The translations under genes and the position numbers were made by a program. Source: an uncultured Paracoccaceae bacterium (lineage in GTDB: Bacteria > Pseudomonadota > Alphaproteobacteria > Rhodobacterales > Rhodobacteraceae). From it: DNA of 64,000 nucleotides. Below the pieces are notes generated by a model. It worked only from the letters and a program-made list of their open reading frames with translations, was not told where the DNA came from and did not search any database. The number at the start of each line of letters is the position of its first letter. Position 1 is the first letter of the stretch. This document shows positions 54,231 through 63,378 of this stretch, in pieces. The stretch lies in contig CANLNT010000002.1 in the NCBI GenBank assembly GCA_947492825.1, positions 690,501 to 754,500 of the forward strand, given 5' to 3'.

Positions 54231-54724
54231 TGGGGCAGATCCCCGGCGGTTGCGGTGAGGTCCGCGACGATCATATCAGCAAGTGCTGTGGCCAGCCGCG
54301 CCTGCGCGTCCGTTGCGGCGGCTTGTGTCGCCACAGTGGACCCGGTGGCCGAATAGCTGGTGAAGGTCTGAGTGCTGCCCGAGGTCAGCACCGCGCCTCC
54401 GGTGTCGGTCAGGGTCCAATCGGCAAATCCGCGCAGGTTGATCCGCGTGGTGTCACCTTCGGTGGTGATCGCGGCGGCGGTCTGGTCCTGCCGGAGCGTG
54501 ACATTGAGCGCAAATCGCGGCGTGTCTGCCGTGCCTAGACGGTCGGTGATGCGGGTGCGCAGGCGGAACCCGGCGACCGTATCGGGGGCGGTGACAGCTA
54601 CGGCATTCCGCAGGGGTGTTGCCGCCCCAGCGGTGCCGAAGGCCGGGGAAAACCCGCAGCCTGCCAGCGCCAAGAGCCCCAGAAGGGCGAGGCGGCGGGC
54701 AGGCAGGGCGGGTTCAGATGACAA
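54227..54724 (-). CDS. lptE: LPS-assembly lipoprotein LptE
   Basis: LptE plugs the LptD barrel and helps insert LPS into the outer membrane. The 165-residue protein starts at TTG 54724, inside the last codons of leuS; no ATG fits nearby. A lipobox, LLALAGCGF, puts the lipidated Cys at residue 23. The TPLRNAVAV...[11 protein letters not shown] pattern matches alphaproteobacterial LptE. Overlaps on both sides (leuS, holA) suggest translational coupling. Confidence 0.88.
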   Translation of the reverse strand: MSSEPALPARRLALLGLLALAGCGFSPAFGTAGAATPLRNAVAVTAPDTVAGFRLRTRITDRLGTADTPRFALNVTLRQDQTAAAITTEGDTTRINLRGFADWTLTDTGGAVLTSGSTQTFTSYSATGSTVATQAAATDAQARLATALADMIVADLTATAGDLPQ

Positions 54725-57260
54725 TGTTCACGATCCGGCCGGGGACAACGATGATCTTTTTCGGTGTGGCGCCGTCAAGTTGCCGCGCCACTGTTTCCAG
54801 CGCAAGCGCCTCGACATCGGCCTTGTCGGCGTCGGCGGCGACTTGCACCTCTGCCTTGCGTTTGCCGTTGATCTGGATCGGCAGGGTTACCGTGTCTTCG
54901 ACCAGCATGGCGGGGTCGGCCTGCGGCCAGGGGGCGTTGACGATCAGGCCCTCACCGCCCAGAAGCGCCCAGATTTCTTCGGACAGGTGCGGGGTCATGG
55001 GGGCCATGAGTTGCGCAAGAGTCTGGGTGGCCCAGCGTTTGGTGTCAGCGCCCGCCTTGGATTTCGACAGCGTGTTGGTGAAGCCGTAAAGCTTTGCAAT
55101 TGCTGCGTTAAAGCCAAAGGTTTCCACGCCGGTGGTGACGTCGTGGATCGCCTTGTGGGTGGCTTTTTTCAGGTCCTCATCGGTTGCTGACGCGCCCTCT
55201 TCGGAGGTGGCGGCGTCCTGCGCGAAGCGCCAGACGCGGGCGAGGTGTTTGGAGGCGGCCTCTGCCCCCGACGCGGTCCATTCCACGTCGCGTTCCGGCG
55301 GGCTGTCAGACAGCACGAACCAGCGCGCGGTGTCAGCGCCGTATTCCGCAACGATGCGGTCGGGGTCGACCACGTTGTTTTTGGACTTGGACATCTTGGC
55401 GGAGGGGACGACTTCAACTTCAGCGCCGCCCTCGATCAGGTAGGCCTTGCCGTCGCGTTCTTCGACCGCTTCGGGATAGTGATAGGTCGGCTTGCCGCCG
55501 GTGGTTGACGGCGTTTGATAGATCGCGTGGGTGACCATGCCTTGGGTGAAAAGCGCGTCGAAGGGTTCTGCCGTGCCTTGCGGCAAATGCCCGGTCATGT
55601 TCATCGCGCGGGCGAAGAAGCGGGAATAAAGCAGGTGCAAGATCGCGTGTTCGATGCCACCGATGTATTGGTCGACGTTCATCCAATAGGCGGCATCCTC
55701 GGCCACGGTTGGCGTGTTGGCGCGGGGGGCGGTGAAGCGGGCGAAATACCAACTGGAGTCCACGAAGGTATCCATCGTGTCGGTTTCGCGCTGCGCGGGT
55801 TTGCCACAGGACGGGCAGGCGCAGTCGCGCCAGGTTGGGTGGCGGTCAAGCGGGTTGCCGGGGATGTCGAAACTGACGTCATAGGGCAGTTCAATCGGCA
55901 AATTCTCTTTCGCTTCAGGCACCACGCCGCAGTCGTCGCAATGGACAACCGGGATCGGGCAGCCCCAGTAGCGTTGGCGGGAAAGGCCCCAGTCGCGCAG
56001 GCGAAATTGGGTTTTGCCGGTGCCCCAGCCCTGTTTTTCGGCGTAGTCGATTGTGGTGTCGATCGCCTCTTGGCCCGTCGCCTCTGTCAGGCCGGCAAAG
56101 TGGTTCACCCATGTGACTTTTTCGGTCTTGGGGGGCACAAATGCAGTGTCGGTGACGGGGGTTTCATCGCCCGCGGCAAAGAAAGTGTCGATCACTGGCA
56201 GGTCGTATTTGCGGCAGAAATCAAGATCGCGCTGGTCATGCGCGGGGCAGGCAAAGATCGCGCCGGTGCCGTAATCCATCAGGATAAAGTTCGCGATCCA
56301 GACCGGCAGGTGCCAGTCGGGGTTCAGCGGGTGCTGCACGGTGAGGCCGGTGTCAAACCCCAGCTTCTCGCCTTTTTCCAGCGCCTCTTCGGTGGTGCCG
56401 CCCTTGGCGCATTCGGCGCGGAAGGCTTCGACCTTGGGGTCGTTGGCGGCGAGTTCGCGGGCCAAGGGGTGGTCGGGTGAGATGCCGACGAAGGACGCGC
56501 CCATCAGCGTGTCGGGGCGGGTGGTGTAGACGGTGATCGGATCACCGCCATCGGTGCGGGCGAAGCTAAATTCAAGGCCGCGGGATTTGCCGATCCAATT
56601 GGCTTGCATCAGCTTGACCTTGGCAGGCCAATTGTCGAGCCGGTCAATGGCGTCGAGCAGTTCCTCGGAATAGTCGCTGATCTTGAAGAACCATTGGGTC
56701 AGCTCGCGGCGTTCCACGTCTGCGCCAGAACGCCAGCCCTTGCCGTCGATCACCTGTTCATTGGCGAGCACGGTCATATCAACCGGGTCCCAGTTGACGG
56801 TGGCTTTCTTACGGTAAATCAGTCCCTTAGCGAGGAAATCGATGAACATGGCCTGTTGCTGGCCGTAGTATTCGGGGTCACATGTCGCCAGTTCGCGCGA
56901 CCAGTCCAGCGACCAGCCCATCGGCTTCATCTGGGCCTTCATGTCTGCGATGTTCTGATAGGTCCAATCCTTGGGATGGCCACCTGACGCCATTGCGGCG
57001 TTTTCGGCAGGCATGCCAAAGGCGTCCCAGCCCATCGGGTGCAGCACGTTATGGCCGGTGGCGATTTTGTAGCGCGCGATGACGTCGCCCATCGTGTAGT
57101 TGCGCACGTGCCCCATGTGAATCCGGCCAGAGGGGTAGGGGAACATTTCCAGCACGTAATACTTCGGTTTGTCGTCTGTGCGCGTGGCCTTGAACGCCTC
57201 GGCGGCGTCCCATGCGGCTTGCCACTTCGGCTCTATCTCGGACGGGGTGTAGCTGGACAT
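54714..57260 (-). CDS. leuS: Leucyl-tRNA synthetase
   Basis: LeuS charges tRNA-Leu. The 848-residue protein has the class I HIGH motif in [14 protein letters not shown] (about 42-55) and the KMSKS motif in [14 protein letters not shown] (about 618-631). The editing domain inserted between them includes the threonine-rich [12 protein letters not shown] segment, and the C-terminal anticodon-binding domain is present. Start ATG 57260. It heads the operon with lptE and holA. Confidence 0.97.
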   Translation of the reverse strand: MSSYTPSEIEPKWQAAWDAAEAFKATRTDDKPKYYVLEMFPYPSGRIHMGHVRNYTMGDVIARYKIATGHNVLHPMGWDAFGMPAENAAMASGGHPKDWTYQNIADMKAQMKPMGWSLDWSRELATCDPEYYGQQQAMFIDFLAKGLIYRKKATVNWDPVDMTVLANEQVIDGKGWRSGADVERRELTQWFFKISDYSEELLDAIDRLDNWPAKVKLMQANWIGKSRGLEFSFARTDGGDPITVYTTRPDTLMGASFVGISPDHPLARELAANDPKVEAFRAECAKGGTTEEALEKGEKLGFDTGLTVQHPLNPDWHLPVWIANFILMDYGTGAIFACPAHDQRDLDFCRKYDLPVIDTFFAAGDETPVTDTAFVPPKTEKVTWVNHFAGLTEATGQEAIDTTIDYAEKQGWGTGKTQFRLRDWGLSRQRYWGCPIPVVHCDDCGVVPEAKENLPIELPYDVSFDIPGNPLDRHPTWRDCACPSCGKPAQRETDTMDTFVDSSWYFARFTAPRANTPTVAEDAAYWMNVDQYIGGIEHAILHLLYSRFFARAMNMTGHLPQGTAEPFDALFTQGMVTHAIYQTPSTTGGKPTYHYPEAVEERDGKAYLIEGGAEVEVVPSAKMSKSKNNVVDPDRIVAEYGADTARWFVLSDSPPERDVEWTASGAEAASKHLARVWRFAQDAATSEEGASATDEDLKKATHKAIHDVTTGVETFGFNAAIAKLYGFTNTLSKSKAGADTKRWATQTLAQLMAPMTPHLSEEIWALLGGEGLIVNAPWPQADPAMLVEDTVTLPIQINGKRKAEVQVAADADKADVEALALETVARQLDGATPKKIIVVPGRIVNIVI

Positions 57261-57333
57261 GTCGGGTCTTTCTGAAACGGGAAACGCCGGGCGGTGGGCC
57301 CGGCGTGGATATAGGCCAATTGGGGGCGGCAGG

Positions 57334-57792
57334 CTATAGGCGGCCGTCCGCGATGCGTAGCTGGCGTGCGCGGGATAGGATCGCGTCTTCGACGGCGCGC
57401 TGGGTTTCGATCGATGCCGCGCCGCTGCGGGTTTGCAGGGCGACGTTCAGGGAACGCGCATCCAATGCGGGATCGGTGATATAGATCGTGGCCTTATAGG
57501 CGCGGCTGCCGCCGGGGGGCGTGCCAAAGCCGGTCACGATGACGCCGGTGAACGGGTCAACCGACTGGATCGGCAAGAAATTCAGGACATCAAGACTTGC
57601 CGCCCAGAGGTAGCGGTTTACGGCGACGCTTTCAGCGCCGGTGGTGCGGGCGGCCTGTCGCACGGCCTGATCGGGCGGGGTGCTGCCGCCAAGCCCGAGG
57701 CTGCCAAAAGGGCTGCTGCTGCCGCAGGCGGCAAGGGTGGCGATAAGGCCAAGCGCCAGAAGCGGCTTTGTGGTGCGGATGGCTGGTATCAC
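57334..57792 (-). CDS. DUF3576 lipoprotein
   Basis: This is a 152-residue lipoprotein starting at GTG 57792 (GAGGGG six bases upstream). The lipobox LAACG places the lipidated Cys at about residue 23. The DUF3576 core is visible as [32 protein letters not shown] and ends with the [27 protein letters not shown] helix. The family is found mainly in alphaproteobacteria and its function is unknown. Proximity to leuS-lptE hints at an envelope role. Confidence 0.88.
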   Translation of the reverse strand: MIPAIRTTKPLLALGLIATLAACGSSSPFGSLGLGGSTPPDQAVRQAARTTGAESVAVNRYLWAASLDVLNFLPIQSVDPFTGVIVTGFGTPPGGSRAYKATIYITDPALDARSLNVALQTRSGAASIETQRAVEDAILSRARQLRIADGRL

Positions 57793-57911
57793 GATAGACC
57801 CCTCGTCCCATACAAGTCTTGCGGAAATGTGTAGCGAAGGGGCGGGGGTGTCACAAGCCTATTGCTTTGTTTCACAAGGCTTTGCGTGCAGTTGTGGCGC
57901 ATCAGGGTAGC

Positions 57912-57945
57912 GCAAAAAGAAAGAGCGGCCCCGAAGGACCGCTCT
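57912..57945 (-). terminator. Rho-independent terminator after the porin gene
   Basis: On the minus strand, AGAGCGGTCC and GGGCCGCTCT pair around a TTCG tetraloop and are followed by TTCTTTTT. A C(TTCG)G loop gives an especially stable hairpin, fitting a highly transcribed porin gene. Confidence 0.92.
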
Positions 57946-57967
57946 GACTTAGTTCAGGTACGTTCGA

Positions 57968-59116
57968 TTAGAACGAGAAGGATGCCTCGATTGTGGCGCC
58001 TTCTTTGTACTCTGGGCCGCCGAGGTCTTCGCCCAGCGTCACGTCGTCGCCATCGTCAGCGTAAGACACCAGAAGCTCTGCACCGCCACCCAGGTCGTAG
58101 GTTGCTGCGGCATAGAAGCCCATGTCGTCGCCATCAACGTCGGTGCCGAACACGCCACCGAGAACGGTCAGGCCGTTGCCAACGTCGTAAGAAGCGTCCA
58201 CTTCGAAGGAAGCAACATCATCAGCAGCGCCTTCGCCACCGTCTACGTCCCAAGCTGCGGAGACAGAGATCGGGCCGTTGTCGTAGTCAGCCGACAGACC
58301 GTAGTTGTCTTCTGCAACGTCGTTCATGCTGTAGTAGCCGCCGATGACCACTGGGCCAACAGGGTAAGAAGCAGAGATGCCGGTCGAAGTCTCAGTGCCA
58401 TCGTCGATGTAGGACACAGCGATGTCTGCACCAGCGAAGGAAGCAGAACCGCCGATACCCATGATCTCAGGTGTCGGGCCGAATTCTTCCTGGTAGGCCA
58501 GCTCAACGCCGAAGTCACCGAAGGTGCCTGCAACGTGGATCTGCATTGCGTCCAGCGTTTCGCCGGTCAGGGCATTGCCTGCGCCGGAGTCAAGGCCGTA
58601 GGACACAGCAGCTGTGAAACCAGCAACTGTTGCTTCACCGACCAGCATGGCTTCGAAGCCAGCGACGTCGAAGTGAGTGTCTTGGTCGTTGAAGTCAGCG
58701 ACGGTCGAACCGTCAACGCCGCCCCAACGATCTTCTGCGACTGGGTCCAGATCGCCAACAGACAAGCTTGCGATGTCAGAAGACAGCGACAAGACGTAGC
58801 CGCCGGATTCCAGATCGATGCCTGTGCCGCCGTCAACAGCGTCAAAATCGAAAGTTGCAGTTGCGGTCAGACCGTTGTCGAGAACGGCTGTCATGGTCAC
58901 TGCGACGTTTGCGTCCCAGTAAAAGCCATCATCAGCTTGGTCGTCTGCGGTACCTGCAACGCCGTCTGCACCGTCAGGGTCAAACAGGTCTGATGCGGAG
59001 TTGTAGCCCAGAGTTGCTTCACCACCGAAGGTGATGCCTGACTCTGCGTGGCCTTCGGCCGCAGCGGCGCCAGCGAAGGCAACCAGGGCGGTCGATGTAA
59101 GAAGGATGCTTTTCAT
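57968..59116 (-). CDS. Outer-membrane porin
   Basis: This is a 382-residue porin. The signal peptide MKSILLTSTALVAFAGAAAA is followed by alternating beta-strand patterns and acidic loops (for example DPDGADGVAGTADDQADDG). The protein ends in Phe (EASFSF), the usual outer-membrane assembly signal. It belongs to the Rhodobacter-type general porins. Codons are biased toward frequent forms as in abundant proteins. The upstream 233 bp contain no operator that I can assign. A stable terminator follows. Confidence 0.9.
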   Translation of the reverse strand: MKSILLTSTALVAFAGAAAAEGHAESGITFGGEATLGYNSASDLFDPDGADGVAGTADDQADDGFYWDANVAVTMTAVLDNGLTATATFDFDAVDGGTGIDLESGGYVLSLSSDIASLSVGDLDPVAEDRWGGVDGSTVADFNDQDTHFDVAGFEAMLVGEATVAGFTAAVSYGLDSGAGNALTGETLDAMQIHVAGTFGDFGVELAYQEEFGPTPEIMGIGGSASFAGADIAVSYIDDGTETSTGISASYPVGPVVIGGYYSMNDVAEDNYGLSADYDNGPISVSAAWDVDGGEGAADDVASFEVDASYDVGNGLTVLGGVFGTDVDGDDMGFYAAATYDLGGGAELLVSYADDGDDVTLGEDLGGPEYKEGATIEASFSF

Positions 59117-59349
59117 GGATGATTCCCTCGTGTTTGCATTCCCAAGATGCCAGAACGTCCGGCATTGCCTGTGTAATTGCGCCTAACGGGCTGCACACTC
59201 AAGTAAATTGGGGCCTGATCGGGTGGGTACGGGGAAAATGGTGCATCTGTGTCACACACACAATTTGCAACAATCTGACATGACAAGGGTGGTCATCGGG
59301 CATATTGAGGGGGAAACAAGGAAACCTTCAATGGATTCAGGAGCATGGC

Positions 59350-60003
59350 ATGTCACTCGCAGAGATCACAACCCGCGCAGATGCCGCAGCCACGCGCGCC
59401 GGGCGGAACCCGAAGGACGTCACGCTGATTGCCGTATCCAAGGTGCAACCGGATGCGCGGGTGCAAAAGGTGCTGGAATCAGGTCACAGAAGCTTTGGTG
59501 AGAACAAGGTGCAGGAAGCGGCGGGCAAATGGCCGGGTTTTCGCGAGGCATTTGATGGAATCACCCTGCATTTGATTGGACCGCTGCAGACCAACAAGGC
59601 GCGGCAGGCGATGGCGTTGGCGGATATGATCCACACGCTGGACCGGCCAAAGCTGGCAAAGACGATGGCACGGATTGCGCAAGAAGAAGGTGCCTGCCCT
59701 GATCTGTTCGTTCAGGTGAACACCGGGGAAGAGGCGCAAAAGGCCGGCGTCTTGCCCAGAGATGCGGATGGGTTCATCGCAGATTGTCTGGCGCTTGATC
59801 TGCCGGTCAAAGGGTTGATGTGCATTCCGCCGGTGACTGAGGAGCCGTCATTACACTTTGCCCTGCTCGCCAAGATCGCCGCGCGCAATGGGCTGAAGGG
59901 TTTGTCGATGGGCATGAGTGCGGATTTCGAAAGCGCGATTGCGCTGGGGGCCACGCATATCCGCGTCGGTTCTGCCATTTTTGGTGCGCGGGACTACGGG
60001 TGA
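59350..60003 (+). CDS. YggS family PLP homeostasis protein
   Basis: This is a 217-residue single-domain alanine-racemase-fold protein that binds pyridoxal phosphate and keeps its free level in balance. The PLP lysine is Lys31 in LIAVSKVQP. Other family motifs are FGENKVQEA, HLIGPLQTNKA, VNTGEEAQKAG and the C-terminal SMGMSADFESAIALGATHIRVGSAIFG. AGGAG precedes ATG 59350. It overlaps the pseudouridine-synthase gene by four bases. Confidence 0.93.
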   Translation: MSLAEITTRADAAATRAGRNPKDVTLIAVSKVQPDARVQKVLESGHRSFGENKVQEAAGKWPGFREAFDGITLHLIGPLQTNKARQAMALADMIHTLDRPKLAKTMARIAQEEGACPDLFVQVNTGEEAQKAGVLPRDADGFIADCLALDLPVKGLMCIPPVTEEPSLHFALLAKIAARNGLKGLSMGMSADFESAIALGATHIRVGSAIFGARDYG

Positions 60004-60647
60004 GCGACGATTACGCCCCGCCGCAGGACCCGCTGGACATTCTGCATGATGATCACGAGGTGGTGCTGGTCAATAAGCCGTCCGGGTTGTTGTCGGTGCC
60101 GGGCAAGGGGCCGCATCTGGCTGATTGCCTGATCGCGCGGGTGCAAAAGGTGTTTCCAACGGCTTTGCTGGTGCACCGGTTGGACCGGGATACGTCAGGT
60201 GTGATGATCTTTGCGCTGACGTCCCATGCGCAGCGGCATCTGGGGCTGCAGTTTGAAAAGCGGCAGACCAAGAAGGTCTATGTGGCGCGGGTCTGGGGCG
60301 AGATGGCCGAAAAGACTGGGACGGTGGACTTGCCGCTGTGCGTGGATTGGCCGAACCGGCCGCGGCAGCATGTGGACTTTGACAATGGCAAGGCGGCGCA
60401 GACCGATTGGCGCGTGGTGCGGGCGCGGGATGGCGAAAGCCGGGTGCGGTTGATGCCCAAGACCGGGCGGTCGCATCAGTTGCGGGTACATATGAAGGAA
60501 ATCGGGCATCCGATTCTGGGGGACCCGTTTTATGCCACTGGGGCCGCGCGAGCGTTTCCGCGGTTGATGCTGCATTCAGAGGCGCTGCAATTTCGGCATC
60601 CTGACGGTGGCGCAGGGATGAAGGTCAGCGCAAAAGCGCCGTTTTGA
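60000..60647 (+). CDS. RluA family pseudouridine synthase
   Basis: This is a 215-residue enzyme converting uridine to pseudouridine in rRNA or tRNA. The catalytic Asp is Asp62 in HRLDRDTSG. NKPSGLLSVPGKG near the N-terminus and GRSHQLRVHMKEIGHPILGDP in the C-terminal part are conserved. It lacks an S4 domain, so it is closest to the short RluA type; the target base is not determined. The start is GTG 60000, overlapping yggS. Confidence 0.92.
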   Translation: MSDDYAPPQDPLDILHDDHEVVLVNKPSGLLSVPGKGPHLADCLIARVQKVFPTALLVHRLDRDTSGVMIFALTSHAQRHLGLQFEKRQTKKVYVARVWGEMAEKTGTVDLPLCVDWPNRPRQHVDFDNGKAAQTDWRVVRARDGESRVRLMPKTGRSHQLRVHMKEIGHPILGDPFYATGAARAFPRLMLHSEALQFRHPDGGAGMKVSAKAPF

Positions 60648-60651
60648 GATT

Positions 60652-60703
60652 GCGCCTGCGGCGCCCCTGCGGGGCGGGGCCGCGATTATTCGACGAATAA
60701 TCG
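60652..60703. repeat. Cluster of palindromes after the pseudouridine-synthase gene
   Basis: GCGCC-TGC-GGCGC and GCCCC-TGC-GGGGC overlap at 60652-60675. CGATTATTCG and CGAATAATCG flank a single A at 60683-60703, a perfect 10-base inverted repeat. Together they form stacked hairpins that could end transcription from either side or be a repetitive extragenic palindrome. Confidence 0.6.
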
Positions 60704-60760
60704 GGGTGCGTGTGGCGAGTGTGTGCCTTTGGGTCTGGCGTGTCCGCGCGTGGCCGGTGT

Positions 60761-60799
60761 TGGAGCCTCCGGCGGGGATTATTCTGGCCAGAAGAAGCG
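60761..60799. repeat. REP-like sequence with GCCTCCGGCGGGG core
   Basis: The GCCTCCGGCGGGGATTATT core with a following GGCCAGAAGAAG resembles a repetitive intergenic element that I know from other Rhodobacteraceae genomes, where it often lies after genes. This is memory, not a search result. Confidence 0.4.
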
Positions 60800-60827
60800 G
60801 GACGCCCGCGTAAGGTGGCGGGCGTCC
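60800..60827 (-). terminator. Hairpin terminator after the aldehyde dehydrogenase gene
   Basis: GGACGCCCGC and GCGGGCGTCC form a perfect 10-base stem with an eight-base loop, seven bases after the leftward gene ends. The minus-strand tail is only moderately T-rich (CGCTTCTTCT). Confidence 0.65.
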
Positions 60828-60834
60828 GGTTTGT

Positions 60835-62280
60835 TCATTCCGCGGCGATGTCCCAGCCGGAGACGGCTTTAACCTCGAGGAATTCTTCGATCCCCCACAG
60901 ACCGCCTTCGCGGGCGCGGCCTGACATTTTCATGCCGCCAAAGGGTGAACCTGCGCCGCGGTCCATGCCGTTCATTTCGACCATGCCGGATTTCAATGCG
61001 CGGGCCATGCGGTTGCGGCGCGCGCCGTCGGTTGTCTGGACATAGTTCGTCAGGCCGTAGGCGGTGTCATTGGCGATGGTGATGGCCTCTGCCTCATCCG
61101 AGAAGGGAATAATCGACAGCACGGGACCAAAGATCTCCTGTTGCGCAATATTCATGTCGTTGGTCACATCGGCAAAGACCGTGGGGCGCACGTAGTAGCC
61201 GCGGTTCACGCCTTCGGGCAGGCCGGTGCCGCCCGCGACAAGGCGCGCGCCTTCGTCGATGCCCATCTGGATCATGCCCTGGATCTTGTCCCATTGGCTT
61301 TTGTTCACCACCGGGCCGATGTGGCGGCCGGGTTCGGTTGTGGGGCCGACGGTGATTTTGGCAGCGACTTCGGCGGCTTCATCGACAACCCGATCATAGA
61401 TCGAGGATTCGACCAGCATCCGCGTTGGGGCGTTGCACGACTGGCCGGTGTTGTTCATGCAATGCAGCACGCCGCGTTTGACGGCCTTGGCATCGGCATC
61501 GGCAAAGATCACGTTGGCCCCTTTGCCGCCCAGCTCCAGCGTGACGCGTTTGAGGGTCTCTGCTGCTGCTTTGGAAATTGCTGTGCCGGCGCGGGTTGAG
61601 CCGGTGAAAGAGATCATCGCCACGTCGGGGTGGGTCGATAGCTGTGTGCCGACACCCAGACCATCGCCGTTCACCAGGTTGAACACGCCAGCAGGCACGC
61701 CGGCGTCGTGCACGAATTCAGCAAAGAGGAGCGAGGAAAGCGGCGCCTCTTCGGAGGGTTTGAGCACAATGGTACAGCCCGCAAGCAGGGCTGGAATCAC
61801 TTTCAGTGTGACCTGGTTCATCGGCCAATTCCACGGGGTGATCAGGCCGACGACACCGATCGGTTCCATGATAATACGGTCGTTGGGGGCGTCATCGCGC
61901 AGTGGGCGGTCCCAGGCGACGGCATCCACGGCCTCGAGAAAGTTTTCAAGGTGCCAGGGCAGGCAGGGGGCCTGGCTATTGCGCGCGAGATCAATTGGAG
62001 CGCCCATTTCGGTGCTGATGGCCTGCGCCATTTCTTCTGCGCGCTTGTTATATTGTTCAAGGATCTTGCCGACATAAGTCGCGCGTTCGGCGGGCGGGGT
62101 GGCCGCCCAGGCCGGGAAGGCGTCACTGGCGGCTTTGACGGCGGCGTCGGTGTCGGCCTGATCGCCGAGCGAGATCACGGCGCAGACCTCTTCGGTGGCG
62201 GGGTTGATCACGTCGTGCGGGCGCGCCGCGGCGGGGGCCACCCATGCGCCATTGATGTAGAATTTGGTTGTGTCAGTCAT
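60835..62280 (-). CDS. NAD(P)-dependent aldehyde dehydrogenase
   Basis: This is a 481-residue cytoplasmic enzyme oxidising an aldehyde to the acid. ATG 62280 follows CGGAG. The general base Glu is in TLELGGKGANV, the catalytic Cys in NNTGQSCNAPTRM and the coenzyme-contact ITPWNWPMNQVTLK is intact. The substrate is not evident from sequence; the closest general type is the broad-range aldehyde/betaine-aldehyde-like group. It diverges from the peroxiredoxin gene across 115 bp, which may reflect a shared stress role. Confidence 0.92.
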   Translation of the reverse strand: MTDTTKFYINGAWVAPAAARPHDVINPATEEVCAVISLGDQADTDAAVKAASDAFPAWAATPPAERATYVGKILEQYNKRAEEMAQAISTEMGAPIDLARNSQAPCLPWHLENFLEAVDAVAWDRPLRDDAPNDRIIMEPIGVVGLITPWNWPMNQVTLKVIPALLAGCTIVLKPSEEAPLSSLLFAEFVHDAGVPAGVFNLVNGDGLGVGTQLSTHPDVAMISFTGSTRAGTAISKAAAETLKRVTLELGGKGANVIFADADAKAVKRGVLHCMNNTGQSCNAPTRMLVESSIYDRVVDEAAEVAAKITVGPTTEPGRHIGPVVNKSQWDKIQGMIQMGIDEGARLVAGGTGLPEGVNRGYYVRPTVFADVTNDMNIAQQEIFGPVLSIIPFSDEAEAITIANDTAYGLTNYVQTTDGARRNRMARALKSGMVEMNGMDRGAGSPFGGMKMSGRAREGGLWGIEEFLEVKAVSGWDIAAE

Positions 62281-62395
62281 GGCAAATCTCCGCCCTGGTG
62301 TGTTGCGCAAGATGGCACTGCGCGCAGGCCCTTTCAAGCGCCTGCGACACGACATATGATGTGATCAAACGTAATGGAGCAAAAGGAGTTCCACC

Positions 62396-63043
62396 ATGAG
62401 CCTGCGCATTAACGACACGATCCCGAATCTCACTGTCGAAACCGACACTGGCACAATTAGCCTGCATGACTTTGTTGGCGACAACTGGGCCGTGATCTTT
62501 AGCCACCCCAAGGATTTTACCCCGGTCTGCACGACCGAGTTCGGGGCGGTCGCGCAATTGGCCGACGAATGGGAGAAGCGCGGCACCAAGGTGCTGGGCG
62601 TTTCTGTCGATGGGGTTGAGGACCACAAGAAGTGGAAAGGGGACATCAAGACCGCCGGCGGTGCTGATCCGACTTTCCCGATTGTGGCCGATACTGCGCT
62701 GGAGCTGTCAAAGGCCTTTGATATGCTGCCCGCCGAGGCCTATTTGCCTGATGGCCGCACACCAAACGACACGGCCACTGTGCGGTCGGTGTTTATTATC
62801 GGACCGGACAAGCAGCTGAAGCTGTCGATGACCTATCCGATGAATGTGGGCCGCAACTTTGCCGAAGTGCTCCGCGCACTGGACGGGTTGCAGACTGCTG
62901 CGGGGCAGGGCGTGGCGACGCCTGCCAACTGGAATATCGGCGACGATGTGGTGATCCCGGTTGCCGTGTCGGACGAGGCCGCGAAGGAAAAGTTCGGCGA
63001 TTTCCGCACCGTGCTGCCTTATTTGCGGATGACCAAGCTGTAA
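62396..63043 (+). CDS. 1-Cys peroxiredoxin (PRDX6-like)
   Basis: This is a 215-residue thiol peroxidase that reduces hydrogen peroxide and organic hydroperoxides. The peroxidatic Cys is Cys45 in HPKDFTPVCTTEFG. The C-terminal extension (AVSDEAAKEKFGDFRTVLPYLRMTKL) is that of the PRDX6 subgroup, and I see no resolving Cys. AAGGAG precedes ATG 62396. The gene is monocistronic and ends at a strong terminator. Confidence 0.94.
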   Translation: MSLRINDTIPNLTVETDTGTISLHDFVGDNWAVIFSHPKDFTPVCTTEFGAVAQLADEWEKRGTKVLGVSVDGVEDHKKWKGDIKTAGGADPTFPIVADTALELSKAFDMLPAEAYLPDGRTPNDTATVRSVFIIGPDKQLKLSMTYPMNVGRNFAEVLRALDGLQTAAGQGVATPANWNIGDDVVIPVAVSDEAAKEKFGDFRTVLPYLRMTKL

Positions 63044-63069
63044 GCAATCGGAATGATCCGGTTGCAACG

Positions 63070-63099
63070 GCCCCCGTCAGAAATGGCGGGGGCTTTTTT
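63070..63099 (+). terminator. Rho-independent terminator after the peroxiredoxin gene
   Basis: GCCCCCG and CGGGGGC pair around a 10-base loop and are followed by TTTTTT. Confidence 0.92.
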
Positions 63100-63378
63100 G
63101 TGGGGAGGGTTTGCCCGGCAATGATGCGGCGCGGGCGGGACGCTTTGTCGTCGAGCGGGGAGGAGCCCACATTGGGCAATTGTCGGTGGGCAGCGAATGG
63201 TCAAACCCAATTGAGTTTTCCAGTCCGTCAGGGTAACTTTTGCTCATGGCCCTGCTCGGGCCTCCCCCCTCCACCGGGGCAGCATTTGACATGCAGAGCG
63301 ATACCACTTCGAACCTAACCTGTTCGAGCGCACGCATAAGGAGGGATTGCGAAGACCGCTCGCCAAAGGAGGTTCAGG
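63100..63378. other. Gene-free stretch before the DnaB-like gene
   Basis: From the peroxiredoxin stop codon to the next gene there are 335 bp. After the terminator I see no gene. A TTGACA hexamer at 63286-63291 could be a -35 element, but no good -10 box follows at the usual distance. CGAAC and GTTCG form a small inverted repeat at 63309-63325. The stretch ends in the perfect ribosome site AAAGGAGGT (63365-63373). Confidence 0.5.
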
